Assembly (NCBI RefSeq): GCF_026236535.1
Contig: NZ_JAHTMW010000015.1
Span: 111,217 to 175,216 of the forward strand
Source: Streptomyces sp. SKN60
Lineage (GTDB): Bacteria; Actinomycetota; Actinomycetes; Streptomycetales; Streptomycetaceae
Direction of reading: 5' to 3'
DNA length: 64,000 nt
Made by a program: the position numbers and the translations under genes. Positions within the stretch are counted from its first letter, which is position 1. The number at the start of each line of letters is the position of its first letter. The notes beneath the pieces are model-generated. The model worked only from the letters and a program-made list of their open reading frames with translations. It searched no databases and was not told where the DNA came from. Of this stretch, positions 1 to 8,246 are shown one piece after another.

Positions 1-378
<378 letters not shown>

Positions 379-434
379 GACGATGTCGCTCGATTCCCTG
401 CTCGAAGCGTGAGTGGGGACCCCGGGGCTCAACC

Positions 435-477
435 GACCCTCCCCCTGAGGGGTCCGCCGGACGGTCCGGGGAGGGTC
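435..477 (-). promoter_or_regulatory. Stem-loop in the leader region of the EF-Tu gene
   Basis: GACCCTCCCC (435-444) is perfectly complementary to GGGGAGGGTC (468-477). A second small palindrome (GTCCG/CGGAC) lies inside the loop. The element sits about 57 nt upstream of the EF-Tu start codon. It could be an attenuator or simply a structured 5' leader; nothing decides between these. The rest of the 379-728 interval holds no gene I can support, only this hairpin and the 7-bp array described separately. Confidence 0.35.
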
Positions 478-663
478 AGCTTCGGTCGCCGCCGGGCAGC
501 GCGCAGACGGCAGCCTTCGGCGCGTCCGCGACTGCGGACGGCGCTGCGGGGAAGGCGTACCGGGACATGCGTCCGATGATGGCCGGTCGGGTTCCCGCCG
601 TCGAACGAATTACGGTGCGGCCGCGCCGACTTCACACGACCGCGGCCCCGCTCAGGACTCGGG

Positions 664-733
664 GGTCAGAGGCCGGAGGTCAGAGGTCAGAGGTCGGAGG
701 TCGGAGGTCGGAGGTCGGAGGTCGGAGGTCAGA
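664..733. repeat. Ten-unit 7-bp tandem array (GGTCGGA/GGTCAGA)
   Basis: Ten consecutive heptamers: GGTCAGA, GGCCGGA, then GGTCAGA twice, GGTCGGA five times and a closing GGTCAGA. The last unit contains the stop codon of the AlkD-like gene on the minus strand (TGA at 729-731), so the array starts at the 3' end of the gene and runs into its downstream flank. The unit length is not a multiple of three. Confidence 0.9.
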
Positions 734-1430
734 GGTTCTTCAGGGCCTCGCGCACCGACAGCGGCGAGAGCCGCGAGCCGTTCTGCGCGACGAACGCCCG
801 CACCTCGCCCGGCGCCGTCTTGGCGTACTCGCGCAGCGCCCAGCCGATCGCCTTGCGGATGAAGAAGTCGGGGTGGCCGGAGCGGAGCAGGCAGTAGGAG
901 AAGAGCCGGTCGGCGTCGGTGTCCGCCTTGTGGCGGAGCTGGTGGAGGAGGGCGGTGCGGGCCACCCACAGGTCCTCGTCGGCGATCCACTCGTCCATCG
1001 TCCCGGCCAGCTCCGGGTCGGCGGCGACCAGGCCGCCGACCACGTGCGCGGCGAGGTGGTCGACGGTGTCCCACCAGGAGACGGTGGTGACGAGCGTGCG
1101 GGCCACCGGCAGGAAGCCGGAGGAGCAGCGCTTGACGTGGCGGCGCAGGTAGTCGACGGCGAAGTAGTGGTACTCGCGCTCGGGCAGCGCGAAGCAGCGC
1201 AGCGCCACGGCGGAGCAGTCGGACTCGGCGGGGGCGGGCAGGCCGGCCAGGACGGTGCGGGACAGGGCCCGCCGCTCGGGGGTGCCCACGCCGAGGAAGG
1301 GCGCGACGCCCTTCATGTACGCGATCATCTCCTGCGCCCGGAAGGGGTCGCCGGCCGCGGGATACACCTCGGTGAGGCGGGTGAGCACCGTGTCGGCGAG
1401 GGTGCTCTCGGGGACGGCGGTCGTGGTCAC
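729..1430 (-). CDS. DNA alkylation repeat (AlkD-like) protein
   Basis: A 233-residue all-helical HEAT-like protein of the AlkC/AlkD family, monofunctional glycosylases or DNA-binding relatives that remove alkylated bases. Family landmarks are visible: a tryptophan/aspartate stretch SWWDTVDHLA, an Arg-containing helix (DLWVARTALL), and the C-terminal FFIRKAIGWALREYAK helix that closes the DNA-binding concave face. Length is normal for the family. It is transcribed toward EF-Tu3 as a single gene. The stop codon lies inside the 7-bp tandem array. Substrate specificity cannot be read from the sequence. Confidence 0.85.
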   Translation of the reverse strand: MTTTAVPESTLADTVLTRLTEVYPAAGDPFRAQEMIAYMKGVAPFLGVGTPERRALSRTVLAGLPAPAESDCSAVALRCFALPEREYHYFAVDYLRRHVKRCSSGFLPVARTLVTTVSWWDTVDHLAAHVVGGLVAADPELAGTMDEWIADEDLWVARTALLHQLRHKADTDADRLFSYCLLRSGHPDFFIRKAIGWALREYAKTAPGEVRAFVAQNGSRLSPLSVREALKNL

Positions 1431-1518
1431 CGTTTCACTCTAGAAGCCGTGGACTCCGAAAGCCCTGGCGGCGGCGCTCGGACGGCGATCACGGGCCGGT
1501 GTCGGTTACGCTCCCCGA

Positions 1519-2238
1519 ATGCTGCTCTCGCCCAAGGCCCGGCTGGCGTATCTCGCCCTGATCCTGCTCTCCGCGGGCGTGTCGGTGCTGCTGTTCGAAC
1601 CGCAGCGGCTGCTGTCCGCGGGCTGGCCGCCGCAGCTGAGCGGCGCGGGCGCCGTGCTGGTCTTCGGGCTCGCGTACGGGGTGTGCACGGCGGCCCTGGT
1701 GCCGCGGCCGATCCTGAATCTGGCGGCGGGGGCGCTGTTCGGCACCCAGGCGGGCTTCGCGGCGGCGCTCGGCGGCACGGTCCTGGGCGCGGGTCTGTCG
1801 TTCGCGCTGGGCCGGGCGCTCGGCCAGGAGGCGCTGCGCCCCTATGTACGGGGCCGGTGGCTGAAGGCGGCGGACGGCCAGCTGAGCCGGCACGGGTTCC
1901 GGTCGATGCTGGCGATCCGCCTCTTCCCCGGGATGCCGTTCGTGGTGGCGAACTACGCGGCCGCCGTCTCCCGGATGCGGTGCCTGCCGTTCCTTCTCGC
2001 GACCGCGCTCGGCTCCGTACCGAACACGGTGGCGTATGTGATCGCGGGCAGCGAGGCGACGTCCCCGACCTCCCCCGCCTTCCTGATCTCGACGGGCTTC
2101 ATCGTCCTGTCGGCGGCGGTCGCCGCGGTGGTGGGCTGGCGCAAGCGGCACCATCTCCGGGCGGCGGCCTCGGGCGGGGGCGCGGCAGCCCCGGCCGACC
2201 CGGCTCCGCAGGAGGAGCGGGAGCCGGTGTCGGCCTGA
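1519..2238 (+). CDS. TVP38/TMEM64 (DedA/VTT-like) membrane protein
   Basis: A 239-residue polytopic membrane protein with an N-terminal membrane segment (about residues 8-25), the family core with LVPRPILNLAAGALFG (about 60-75), a re-entrant glycine-rich segment, and SMLAIRLFPGMPFVVANYAAA (about 133-155), typical of VTT-domain proteins linked to lipid scrambling or undecaprenyl-phosphate recycling. The last 35 residues are a Gly/Ala/Pro-rich charged tail. A -10-like TACGCT ends 6 nt before the ATG, so the mRNA is probably leaderless. It converges on the thiolase gene with a 17-bp gap. Exact function is unknown. Confidence 0.82.
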   Translation: MLLSPKARLAYLALILLSAGVSVLLFEPQRLLSAGWPPQLSGAGAVLVFGLAYGVCTAALVPRPILNLAAGALFGTQAGFAAALGGTVLGAGLSFALGRALGQEALRPYVRGRWLKAADGQLSRHGFRSMLAIRLFPGMPFVVANYAAAVSRMRCLPFLLATALGSVPNTVAYVIAGSEATSPTSPAFLISTGFIVLSAAVAAVVGWRKRHHLRAAASGGGAAAPADPAPQEEREPVSA

Positions 2239-2255
2239 GCCTCAGCCGCTCGGGG

Positions 2256-3425
2256 TTACAGCGCCTCGACGATCATCGCGTTCGCCAGGCCGCCCGCCTC
2301 GCACATCGCCTGCAGGCCGTAACGGCCGCCGCGCGCCCGCAGGGCGTGCACCAGGGTGGTGGTGAGCCGGGTGCCGCTGGCGCCGAGCGGGTGACCGAGG
2401 GCGATGGCGCCGCCGTGCACGTTGACCTTGGCCGGGTCGGCGCCGGTCTCCTGCTGCCAGGCGAGCACGACGCTCGCGAAGGCCTCGTTGATCTCGAAGA
2501 GGTCGATGTCCGCGAGGTCGAGGCCGGCGCGGCGCAGCACCTTCTCGGTGGCGGGGATGACGCCGGTGAGCATGAGCAGCGGGTCGGAGCCGGTGACGGC
2601 GAAGGAGTGCAGCCGGGCGAGCGGGCGCAGGCCGAGGGCGCGGGCGGTCTCGGCGGCCATGACGAGGACGGCGGAGGCGCCGTCGTTGACCGGGCTGCTG
2701 TTGCCGGCGGTGACGGACCAGTCGATCTGCGGGAAGCGCTCGGCGAAGCCGGGGTCCTCGAAGGAGGGCCGGAGTCCGGCGAGGATCTCGGGGGTGGTGG
2801 CGGGCCGCACGGACTCGTCGCGGCGCACGTCCCCGTACGGCACGACCTGATCGTCGAAGAGTCCGTCGGCCCAGCTGCGCGCGGCCTTGGTGTGCGAGGC
2901 GGAGGCGAACTCGTCCATGGCGGCGCGGCTCAGCGACCACTTGGCGGCGATGAGCTCGGCGCTGATGCCCTGCGGGACCAGGCCGTCGGGGTAGCGGGCG
3001 GCGACTCCGGGGCCGAAGGGGTCGGCGCCGGGCGGCACGTTGGACCACATCGGGACGCGGCTCATCGACTCGACGCCGCAGGCCACGGCGATGTCGTACG
3101 CGCCGGACATGACTCCCTGGGCGGCGAAGTGCACGGCCTGCTGGGAGGAGCCGCACTGCCGGTCGACGGTGGTGGCGGGCACGGTCTCGGGGAGGCCGGC
3201 GCCCAGCCAGGCGTACCGGGTGGTGTTCATGGCCTGCTCGCCGACCTGGTCGACGGTGCCGCCGATGACGTCGTCGACGCGGGCGGGGTCGATCCCGGCC
3301 CGGTCGATCAGGGCGCGCAGGGTGTGGGAGAGGAGGGCGACGGGGTGGACGTCGGCGAGGGATCCGCCGGGCTTGCCCTTCCCGATGGGCGTTCGGACTG
3401 CTTCGACGATGACGGCGTCGCGCAT
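2256..3425 (-). CDS. Acetyl-CoA acetyltransferase / thiolase family protein
   Basis: A 389-residue thiolase, near the usual 390. The nucleophile is Cys91 (DRQCGSSQQA), His345 lies in ALGHPLGASG and the second catalytic Cys375 in CEAGG, so the active site is complete. The enzyme would cleave or condense acyl-CoA in beta-oxidation or acetoacetyl-CoA metabolism. It is divergently transcribed from an HxlR-type regulator across a 114-bp region with repeated GTTGGAT motifs, so regulation by that neighbour is likely. Chain-length preference cannot be inferred. Confidence 0.93.
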   Translation of the reverse strand: MRDAVIVEAVRTPIGKGKPGGSLADVHPVALLSHTLRALIDRAGIDPARVDDVIGGTVDQVGEQAMNTTRYAWLGAGLPETVPATTVDRQCGSSQQAVHFAAQGVMSGAYDIAVACGVESMSRVPMWSNVPPGADPFGPGVAARYPDGLVPQGISAELIAAKWSLSRAAMDEFASASHTKAARSWADGLFDDQVVPYGDVRRDESVRPATTPEILAGLRPSFEDPGFAERFPQIDWSVTAGNSSPVNDGASAVLVMAAETARALGLRPLARLHSFAVTGSDPLLMLTGVIPATEKVLRRAGLDLADIDLFEINEAFASVVLAWQQETGADPAKVNVHGGAIALGHPLGASGTRLTTTLVHALRARGGRYGLQAMCEAGGLANAMIVEAL

Positions 3426-3447
3426 GACACGGCTCCTGGGGTGCAGG

Positions 3448-3498
3448 GTTGGATAACTGGACCAACACTCGTCGGTAACATAACCCAGTGAGTTGGAT
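3448..3498. promoter_or_regulatory. Candidate HxlR operator between thiolase and regulator
   Basis: GTTGG (3448-3452) is inverted as CCAAC (3462-3466) around a 9-bp spacer, and GTTGGAT recurs at 3492-3498. The region is AT-richer than its surroundings and lies between divergent starts. It is a plausible regulator-binding region, inferred only from symmetry and position. Confidence 0.4.
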
Positions 3499-3539
3499 TT
3501 TCAAACCCTCCCACCCCTCGCTGCCTTAGGCTTGGGCCC

Positions 3540-4001
3540 ATGAAGGCCGCTCCCCGCCCCTGCTCCATCGCCGACACGCTCGCGCTGGTCGGCGAGAAGT
3601 ACTCGTTCCTCGTGCTGCGCGAGATCTCCCTCGGCGTCCGCCGCTTCGACCGCATCGCCCGCAACACCGGCGCCCCGCGCGACATCCTCACCGCCCGCCT
3701 CAAGCGCCTCGTCGAGGCCGGGGTCCTGGAGAAGGTGGCGTACAGCGAGCGGCCGAAGCGCTACGAGTACCGGGCCACGCCGTCCGGCGAGGAACTGGCG
3801 CCGGTGCTGCTGACCCTGATGGCCTGGGGCGACCGCCACCTCAACCCGGACGCCCGGCCGGTGCTCCTGGAGCACAGCTGCGGCGAGGTCCTCGACCCCC
3901 GGGTGGTGTGCGGGCACTGCGGCGCGGCGCCGGACCCCACCACCCTCAAGCACCACATGCAGGCCCCGGGCTGGACCACGGCGGGCCCGGTGGAGGGCTG
4001 A
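3540..4001 (+). CDS. HxlR family winged-helix transcriptional regulator
   Basis: A 153-residue HxlR-type regulator. Residues 1-100 hold the winged helix: CSIADTLALVGEKYSFLVLREI, then FDRIARNTGAPRDILTARLKRLVEAGVLEK and the YEYRATPSGEEL wing. The C-terminal tail has a Cys pair (VVCGHCGA), which could sense redox state or bind metal. It is divergent from the thiolase, its likely target. TAGGCT (3527-3532) ends 7 nt before the ATG, predicting a leaderless transcript. The ligand is unknown. Confidence 0.88.
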   Translation: MKAAPRPCSIADTLALVGEKYSFLVLREISLGVRRFDRIARNTGAPRDILTARLKRLVEAGVLEKVAYSERPKRYEYRATPSGEELAPVLLTLMAWGDRHLNPDARPVLLEHSCGEVLDPRVVCGHCGAAPDPTTLKHHMQAPGWTTAGPVEG

Positions 4002-4102
4002 CCCGGGGGGCTCAGGCCCCGTGGCGGGCGCGTCATCTCGGGACGGTACGCTGCGCACCGACCTTATGACCGCACAAGCACATTCGGGACGGCCCTGGCC
4101 CC

Positions 4103-4978
4103 ATGAGTTGGTTCGAATCGTTCATCCTCGGGCTCGTCCAGGGGCTCACGGAGTTCCTTCCCATCTCCTCCAGCGCGCACCTGCGGCTCACCGCCGCCTT
4201 CGCCGGCTGGGAGGACCCGGGCGCCGCGTTCACGGCCATCACCCAGATCGGCACCGAGACCGCGGTCATCATCTACTTCCGCAAGGACATCGGGCGGATC
4301 ATCTCGGCCTGGTTCCGCTCGCTCTTCGACAAGGCGATGCGCTCCGACCACGACGCCCAGATGGGCTGGCTGGTCATCGTCGGCTCGATCCCGATCGGCG
4401 TCTTCGGCATCACGCTCAAGGACCAGATCGAGGGCCCGTTCCGTGATCTGCGGCTCACCGCCGCCACGCTGATCGTCATGGGCATCGTGCTCGGCGTCGC
4501 CGACCGGCTCGCGGCCCGCGACGAGCTGGGCGGCCGGCACCGGGCCGCGCGCGAGCGCAAGACGCTGGCAGAGCTCGGCATCAAGGACGGCCTGATCTAC
4601 GGCGTCTGCCAGGCGATGGCCCTGATCCCGGGCGTCTCCCGGTCCGGCGCCACCATCTCCGGCGGTCTGCTCATGGGCTACACCCGTGAGGCCGCCGCCC
4701 GCTACTCCTTCCTGCTCGCCATCCCCGCGGTGGTCGCCTCCGGCGGCCTGGAGCTCAAGGACGCGGCCGAGGGCGGCCACGTCTCCTGGGGCCCGACGAT
4801 CTTCGCCACGATCATCGCGTTCGTGGTGGGCTACGTGGTGATCGCGTGGTTCATGAAGTTCATCTCCACGAAGTCCTTCATGCCATTCGTGATCTACCGG
4901 ATCCTGCTCGGCATCGTGCTCCTCGTGCTGGTCGCCACCGGTGTGCTCAGCCCGCACGCCGGTGAGTCCGCGGGCTGA
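4103..4978 (+). CDS. uppP: Undecaprenyl-diphosphatase (UppP/BacA)
   Basis: A 291-residue integral membrane phosphatase that converts undecaprenyl pyrophosphate to the monophosphate, recycling the lipid carrier for peptidoglycan synthesis and conferring bacitracin tolerance. Both active-site signatures are intact: LVQGLTEFLPISSSAH (Glu17, Ser-rich loop, His26) and PGVSRSGAT (176-184, Arg180). Several hydrophobic helices follow. The start MSWFESFILGLVQG is the standard N-terminus. It stands alone and ends in a strong hairpin terminator. Confidence 0.96.
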   Translation: MSWFESFILGLVQGLTEFLPISSSAHLRLTAAFAGWEDPGAAFTAITQIGTETAVIIYFRKDIGRIISAWFRSLFDKAMRSDHDAQMGWLVIVGSIPIGVFGITLKDQIEGPFRDLRLTAATLIVMGIVLGVADRLAARDELGGRHRAARERKTLAELGIKDGLIYGVCQAMALIPGVSRSGATISGGLLMGYTREAAARYSFLLAIPAVVASGGLELKDAAEGGHVSWGPTIFATIIAFVVGYVVIAWFMKFISTKSFMPFVIYRILLGIVLLVLVATGVLSPHAGESAG

Positions 4979-5000
4979 CCGCACCGGAACCGCCGGCACC

Positions 5001-5046
5001 GACGCCGAGGGCCCGTACAGCTGAAGCCGTACGGGCCCTTGGCGTC
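5001..5046 (+). terminator. Hairpin terminator after uppP
   Basis: An 18-bp stem (5001-5018 with 5029-5046, one G-U pair) closes a 10-nt loop, 22 nt after the uppP stop. There is no marked T-run, as is common in Streptomyces. Confidence 0.8.
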
Positions 5047-5073
5047 TCGCGTCCGCTGCCCGACACTGAGCCG

Positions 5074-5511
5074 ATGACGCAGCGCGTGGATCTCGCCGGC
5101 GTGATGGACCGGCTCGCCCTCGACGACCTGGTCACCGGCTACGCCGTGGCCGTGGACGACTCCGACTGGACCGCGTACCGGGCGCTGTTCGCCCCGGGCG
5201 GCCGCGCCGACTACCGGGGCTCGGGCGGGATGGAGGGGCCGGCCGCGGAGGTCGCCGAGTGGCTGGCCGGGACGATGCGGCTCTTTCCCGTACGACAGCA
5301 CCTCATCGTCAACCGCCGGTTCCGGGTGGCGGACGGAGGGGGCTTTCCGGGTGACACGGCCAGCGTGCGCGCCGACTACGTGAACCCGATGCGCTTCGAG
5401 TCGGGCGAGGATTTCGTGTGCGGCGGGCGGTACGCCTTCACCGCGCTCCGCACGGACGCCGGCTGGCGGCTGCGCGGCGTGGTGGTCGAGGAGAGGTGGC
5501 GCCGTATGTGA
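5074..5511 (+). CDS. SnoaL-like / NTF2-fold protein
   Basis: A 145-residue protein of the SnoaL-like (NTF2) superfamily, small cone-shaped barrels that bind or isomerise small hydrophobic molecules. The N-terminal helix pattern DDLVTGYAVAVDDSDWTAYRALF, the central HLIVNRRF strand and the closing GWRLRGVVVEERW strand fit the fold. It sits 52 bp upstream of lnt on the same strand, possibly cotranscribed. No catalytic assignment is possible. Confidence 0.78.
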   Translation: MTQRVDLAGVMDRLALDDLVTGYAVAVDDSDWTAYRALFAPGGRADYRGSGGMEGPAAEVAEWLAGTMRLFPVRQHLIVNRRFRVADGGGFPGDTASVRADYVNPMRFESGEDFVCGGRYAFTALRTDAGWRLRGVVVEERWRRM

Positions 5512-5563
5512 GGCCCGCCGGGACCGGCGCGCGCACACTGGAGGCGACACCTGGAGGCAGGGC

Positions 5564-7345
5564 ATGCGGATCCCGTTCGCGCACCGGCCGGAGGCGGCCG
5601 GGACGGCGCCCGGAGCGGGCACGGGCACCGGGCCGGACGCGGGGACCGGCCCGGGTACGGACACGGGGCCGGACACCGCGCCCGGCCCGGGTACGGACAC
5701 GAGGCTCGGCCCGGGTACGGGCACCGGGACCGCTCCGGCTGCTCCTCCCGGCGCCGGGGCCCCGCCGGGCGGCCGGCTCCACGGGCTCGGGCGGTCCGGG
5801 CTCGCGTTCCTCCTCGGGGCGCTGCCCGCCCTCGCCTTCCCCGAGCCCGGCCTGTGGTGGTGGGCGTATCTGGCGCTCGTCCCCTGGCTGCTGCTGATCC
5901 GCACGGCGCCCGACCAGCGCCGGGCCGGTCTGGACGGCTGGTGCGGCGGGATCGGGTTCATGGTGGCCGTGCACCACTGGCTGCTGCCCAGCCTGCATGT
6001 CTTCCTGCTGGTGATCGCCGCACTGCTCGGACTCCTGTGGCTGCCCTGGGGGCGGCTGGTACGGGCGATGCTGGGCGGGACGTCGTCGCCGCGCCGGGCG
6101 GCGGCCGCGCTGCTTGTCGTACCTTCCGGCTGGTTGCTCGTCGAGCTGGTCCGCTCCTGGCAGGGCCTCGGCGGGCCCTGGGGGCTGCTCGGGGCGAGCC
6201 AGTGGCAGGTGCCGGCCGGGCTGCGGCTCGCCTCGGTCGGCGGGGTGTGGCTGGTGACGCTGCTCGTGGTGGCCGTGAACACGGCCGTCGCCCTGTTCCT
6301 CGCCGTACCGCCGCTGCGCCGTACCGCCGTGGCCGGGCTGCTGTGCTGCGCCCTCCTCGTGGGCCTGGCGTGGTGGGCCGGCGCGCCCTCGCGCGGCGCG
6401 GGCACGGTGCGGATCGCGGTGGTGCAGCCCGGACTGATCCCGCCGCCGGGCCAGCGCTTCGACCGGAGCGAGGAGCTGACCAGGACGCTGGCCGGGCAGC
6501 GCCTCGACCTGGTGGTGTGGGGCGAGAGCAGCGTCGGCACCGACCTGTCGGCCCGGCCGGACCTCACGGCGCGACTGACCACGCTCGCCCGGGCCGTGGA
6601 CGCGCCGATCCTGGTGAACGTGGACGCGCGCCGCTCGGACCGGCCGGGGATCTTCAAGAGCGCGATCCTGATCGACCGGGACGGGCCGACGGGCGAGCGG
6701 TACGACAAGATGCGGCTCGTGCCGTTCGGCGAGTACATCCCGGCCCGGCCGGTGCTCGGCTGGGCGACCTCGGTGGGCAAGGCGGCCGGCGAGGACCGGC
6801 ACCGCGGCACGGCGCCGGTGGTGATGACGCTGCCGGCGGCGGCCGGGCCCGGGCCTGCGGGGCTGCGGATCGGGCCGCTGATCTGCTTCGAGACCGCCTT
6901 CCCCGACATGAGCCGGCGGCTCGCCCGGGACGGCGCGGACGTGCTGGTCGCCCAGTCCTCGACCTCGACCTTCCAGCACTCCTGGGCGCCCGCGCAGCAC
7001 GCCTCGCTGGGCGCGCTGCGGGCGGCGGAGACGGGCCGCCCCGTGGTGCACGCGACGCTGACCGGGATCAGCGCCGCGTACGGTCCCGACGGGCGGCGGA
7101 TCGGGCCCGAGCTCGGCATGGCCAGCAGTACGTCGGCCGTCTACGCGCTGCCGCTCGGCGGGGGTCCGACGCTGTACGAGCGGACGGGCGACTGGGCGGT
7201 GTACGGGGCGTTCGCCGTGATCGTCCTGGCCTGCCTCGGCGGGCGGCCGTGGCGCCGGGCGCCGGTGCTCAGGAGGCCTGGGCGAGCACCTGGCGCACCA
7301 CGTACTCGCACAGCTCGTGGGTCCGCAGGGCGTCCCGGGCGCTGA
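5564..7345 (+). CDS. lnt: Apolipoprotein N-acyltransferase (second Lnt paralogue type)
   Basis: A 593-residue membrane enzyme that N-acylates the lipidated cysteine of lipoproteins. After a low-complexity Gly/Thr/Pro/Asp N-terminus (about residues 15-75) come several membrane helices (about 85-280), then a carbon-nitrogen hydrolase domain with the catalytic triad Glu321 (VVWGESS), Lys382 (YDKMRLVPFGEY) and Cys441 (LICFETAFP). A good ribosome site (GGAGG) precedes the ATG. The extreme N-terminal repeat is unusual for Lnt. The 3' end overlaps the convergent oxidoreductase gene by 77 bp. Confidence 0.9.
   Translation: MRIPFAHRPEAAGTAPGAGTGTGPDAGTGPGTDTGPDTAPGPGTDTRLGPGTGTGTAPAAPPGAGAPPGGRLHGLGRSGLAFLLGALPALAFPEPGLWWWAYLALVPWLLLIRTAPDQRRAGLDGWCGGIGFMVAVHHWLLPSLHVFLLVIAALLGLLWLPWGRLVRAMLGGTSSPRRAAAALLVVPSGWLLVELVRSWQGLGGPWGLLGASQWQVPAGLRLASVGGVWLVTLLVVAVNTAVALFLAVPPLRRTAVAGLLCCALLVGLAWWAGAPSRGAGTVRIAVVQPGLIPPPGQRFDRSEELTRTLAGQRLDLVVWGESSVGTDLSARPDLTARLTTLARAVDAPILVNVDARRSDRPGIFKSAILIDRDGPTGERYDKMRLVPFGEYIPARPVLGWATSVGKAAGEDRHRGTAPVVMTLPAAAGPGPAGLRIGPLICFETAFPDMSRRLARDGADVLVAQSSTSTFQHSWAPAQHASLGALRAAETGRPVVHATLTGISAAYGPDGRRIGPELGMASSTSAVYALPLGGGPTLYERTGDWAVYGAFAVIVLACLGGRPWRRAPVLRRPGRAPGAPRTRTARGSAGRPGR
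5600..5770 (+). repeat. Imperfect GC-rich repeats encoding a GTGTGP-type linker in lnt
   Basis: Imperfect units around CCCGGGTACGGACACG recur at about 5654, 5687 and 5712 and encode alternating Gly/Thr/Pro/Asp residues before the first membrane helix. The segment probably arose by slippage and would form a flexible cytoplasmic tail. Confidence 0.7.
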
Positions 7346-8174
7346 GCGTCCGGCCCGCGCGCACGGCGTCGAGGAAGCCGGTCACGGACTGCTCGATGCC
7401 GCGCTGGCGGGCCACCGGCACCCAGTCGCCGCGCCGGCGCACGCTGGGCTGGCCCTTGTGGTCGACGACCTCGGCGAGGTTGAGGACCTGGCGCTTGGTG
7501 TCCTGTCCGGAGACCTCCAGGATCTCCTCGGTGGAGCCGTTGAGGCGGTTCATCATGCCGATGGCGGTGAAGCCGTCGCCGGAGAGCTGGAGCACCACGT
7601 GGTGCAGCAGTCCGTCGCGGACCCGGGCGCGCACATCGGTGTGCTCGACCTCGCCGGGGACGAGGAAGCGCAGGGTGTCGACGACGTGGATGAAGTCGTC
7701 GAGGACGAAGGTGCGCGGGTCCTCGGGCAGTCCGATGCGGTTCTTCTGCATGAGGATCAGTTCGCGCGGGTGGTCCGCGCACTGGGCGTAGGCGGGGGCG
7801 AGGCGGCGGTTGAAGCCGACGGCGAGGCCGACTCCGCGCTTCTCGGCGAGGGCGACCAGGGCCTCGGAGTCGGCGTACTCGTAGGCGAGCGGCTTGTCGA
7901 CGTAGGTGGGCACGCCGGCCTCCAGGAGCCGGGTGACGATCTCGGCGTGGGCGGAGGTGGCGGCGTGCACGAAGGCGGCGTCGAGTCCGGCGGCGAGCAG
8001 TGAGTCGAGGTCGGCGTGACGGCGGGCGGCGGGCAGGTGGTAGGTGTCGCCGAGTTCGCCGAGGGTGGTGCGGCTGCGGGTCTGCAGGTGGAGTTCGACG
8101 CCGGGAAGGGCGGTCAGGACGGGCAGGTAGGCCTTGCGCGCGATGTCGCCCAGTCCGATGCAGCCAACCTTCAC
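7269..8174 (-). CDS. Gfo/Idh/MocA family NAD(P)-dependent oxidoreductase
   Basis: A 301-residue Rossmann oxidoreductase beginning MKVGCIGLGDIARKAYLP (dinucleotide loop GLGDIA at 7-12), with the family EAGVPTYVDKPLAYEYADSEAL segment (Lys of the DKP motif) and a C-terminal alpha/beta substrate domain. Members oxidise sugars, inositols or related cyclic alcohols. The start is a GTG preceded by AAGGAG. Its last 77 bp overlap the convergent lnt gene. The substrate is unknown. Confidence 0.87.
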   Translation of the reverse strand: MKVGCIGLGDIARKAYLPVLTALPGVELHLQTRSRTTLGELGDTYHLPAARRHADLDSLLAAGLDAAFVHAATSAHAEIVTRLLEAGVPTYVDKPLAYEYADSEALVALAEKRGVGLAVGFNRRLAPAYAQCADHPRELILMQKNRIGLPEDPRTFVLDDFIHVVDTLRFLVPGEVEHTDVRARVRDGLLHHVVLQLSGDGFTAIGMMNRLNGSTEEILEVSGQDTKRQVLNLAEVVDHKGQPSVRRRGDWVPVARQRGIEQSVTGFLDAVRAGRTLSARDALRTHELCEYVVRQVLAQAS

Positions 8175-8246
8175 GGGGGTTCTCCTTGCCCTTGTCGCCT
8201 CGTCGTCGCCGCGCGCGGCGGTCGGGCCTGCGCGGCGCGGGTCAGC

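Noticed and set aside
664..733. CRISPR array
   Set aside because: Units are 7 bp without spacers and no cas genes are present; it is a simple tandem repeat.
567..3491. 974-codon plus-strand open frame
   Set aside because: It is antisense to the AlkD-like and thiolase genes, crosses the TVP38-like gene, and is Gly/Arg/Ala-rich; a GC-driven shadow.
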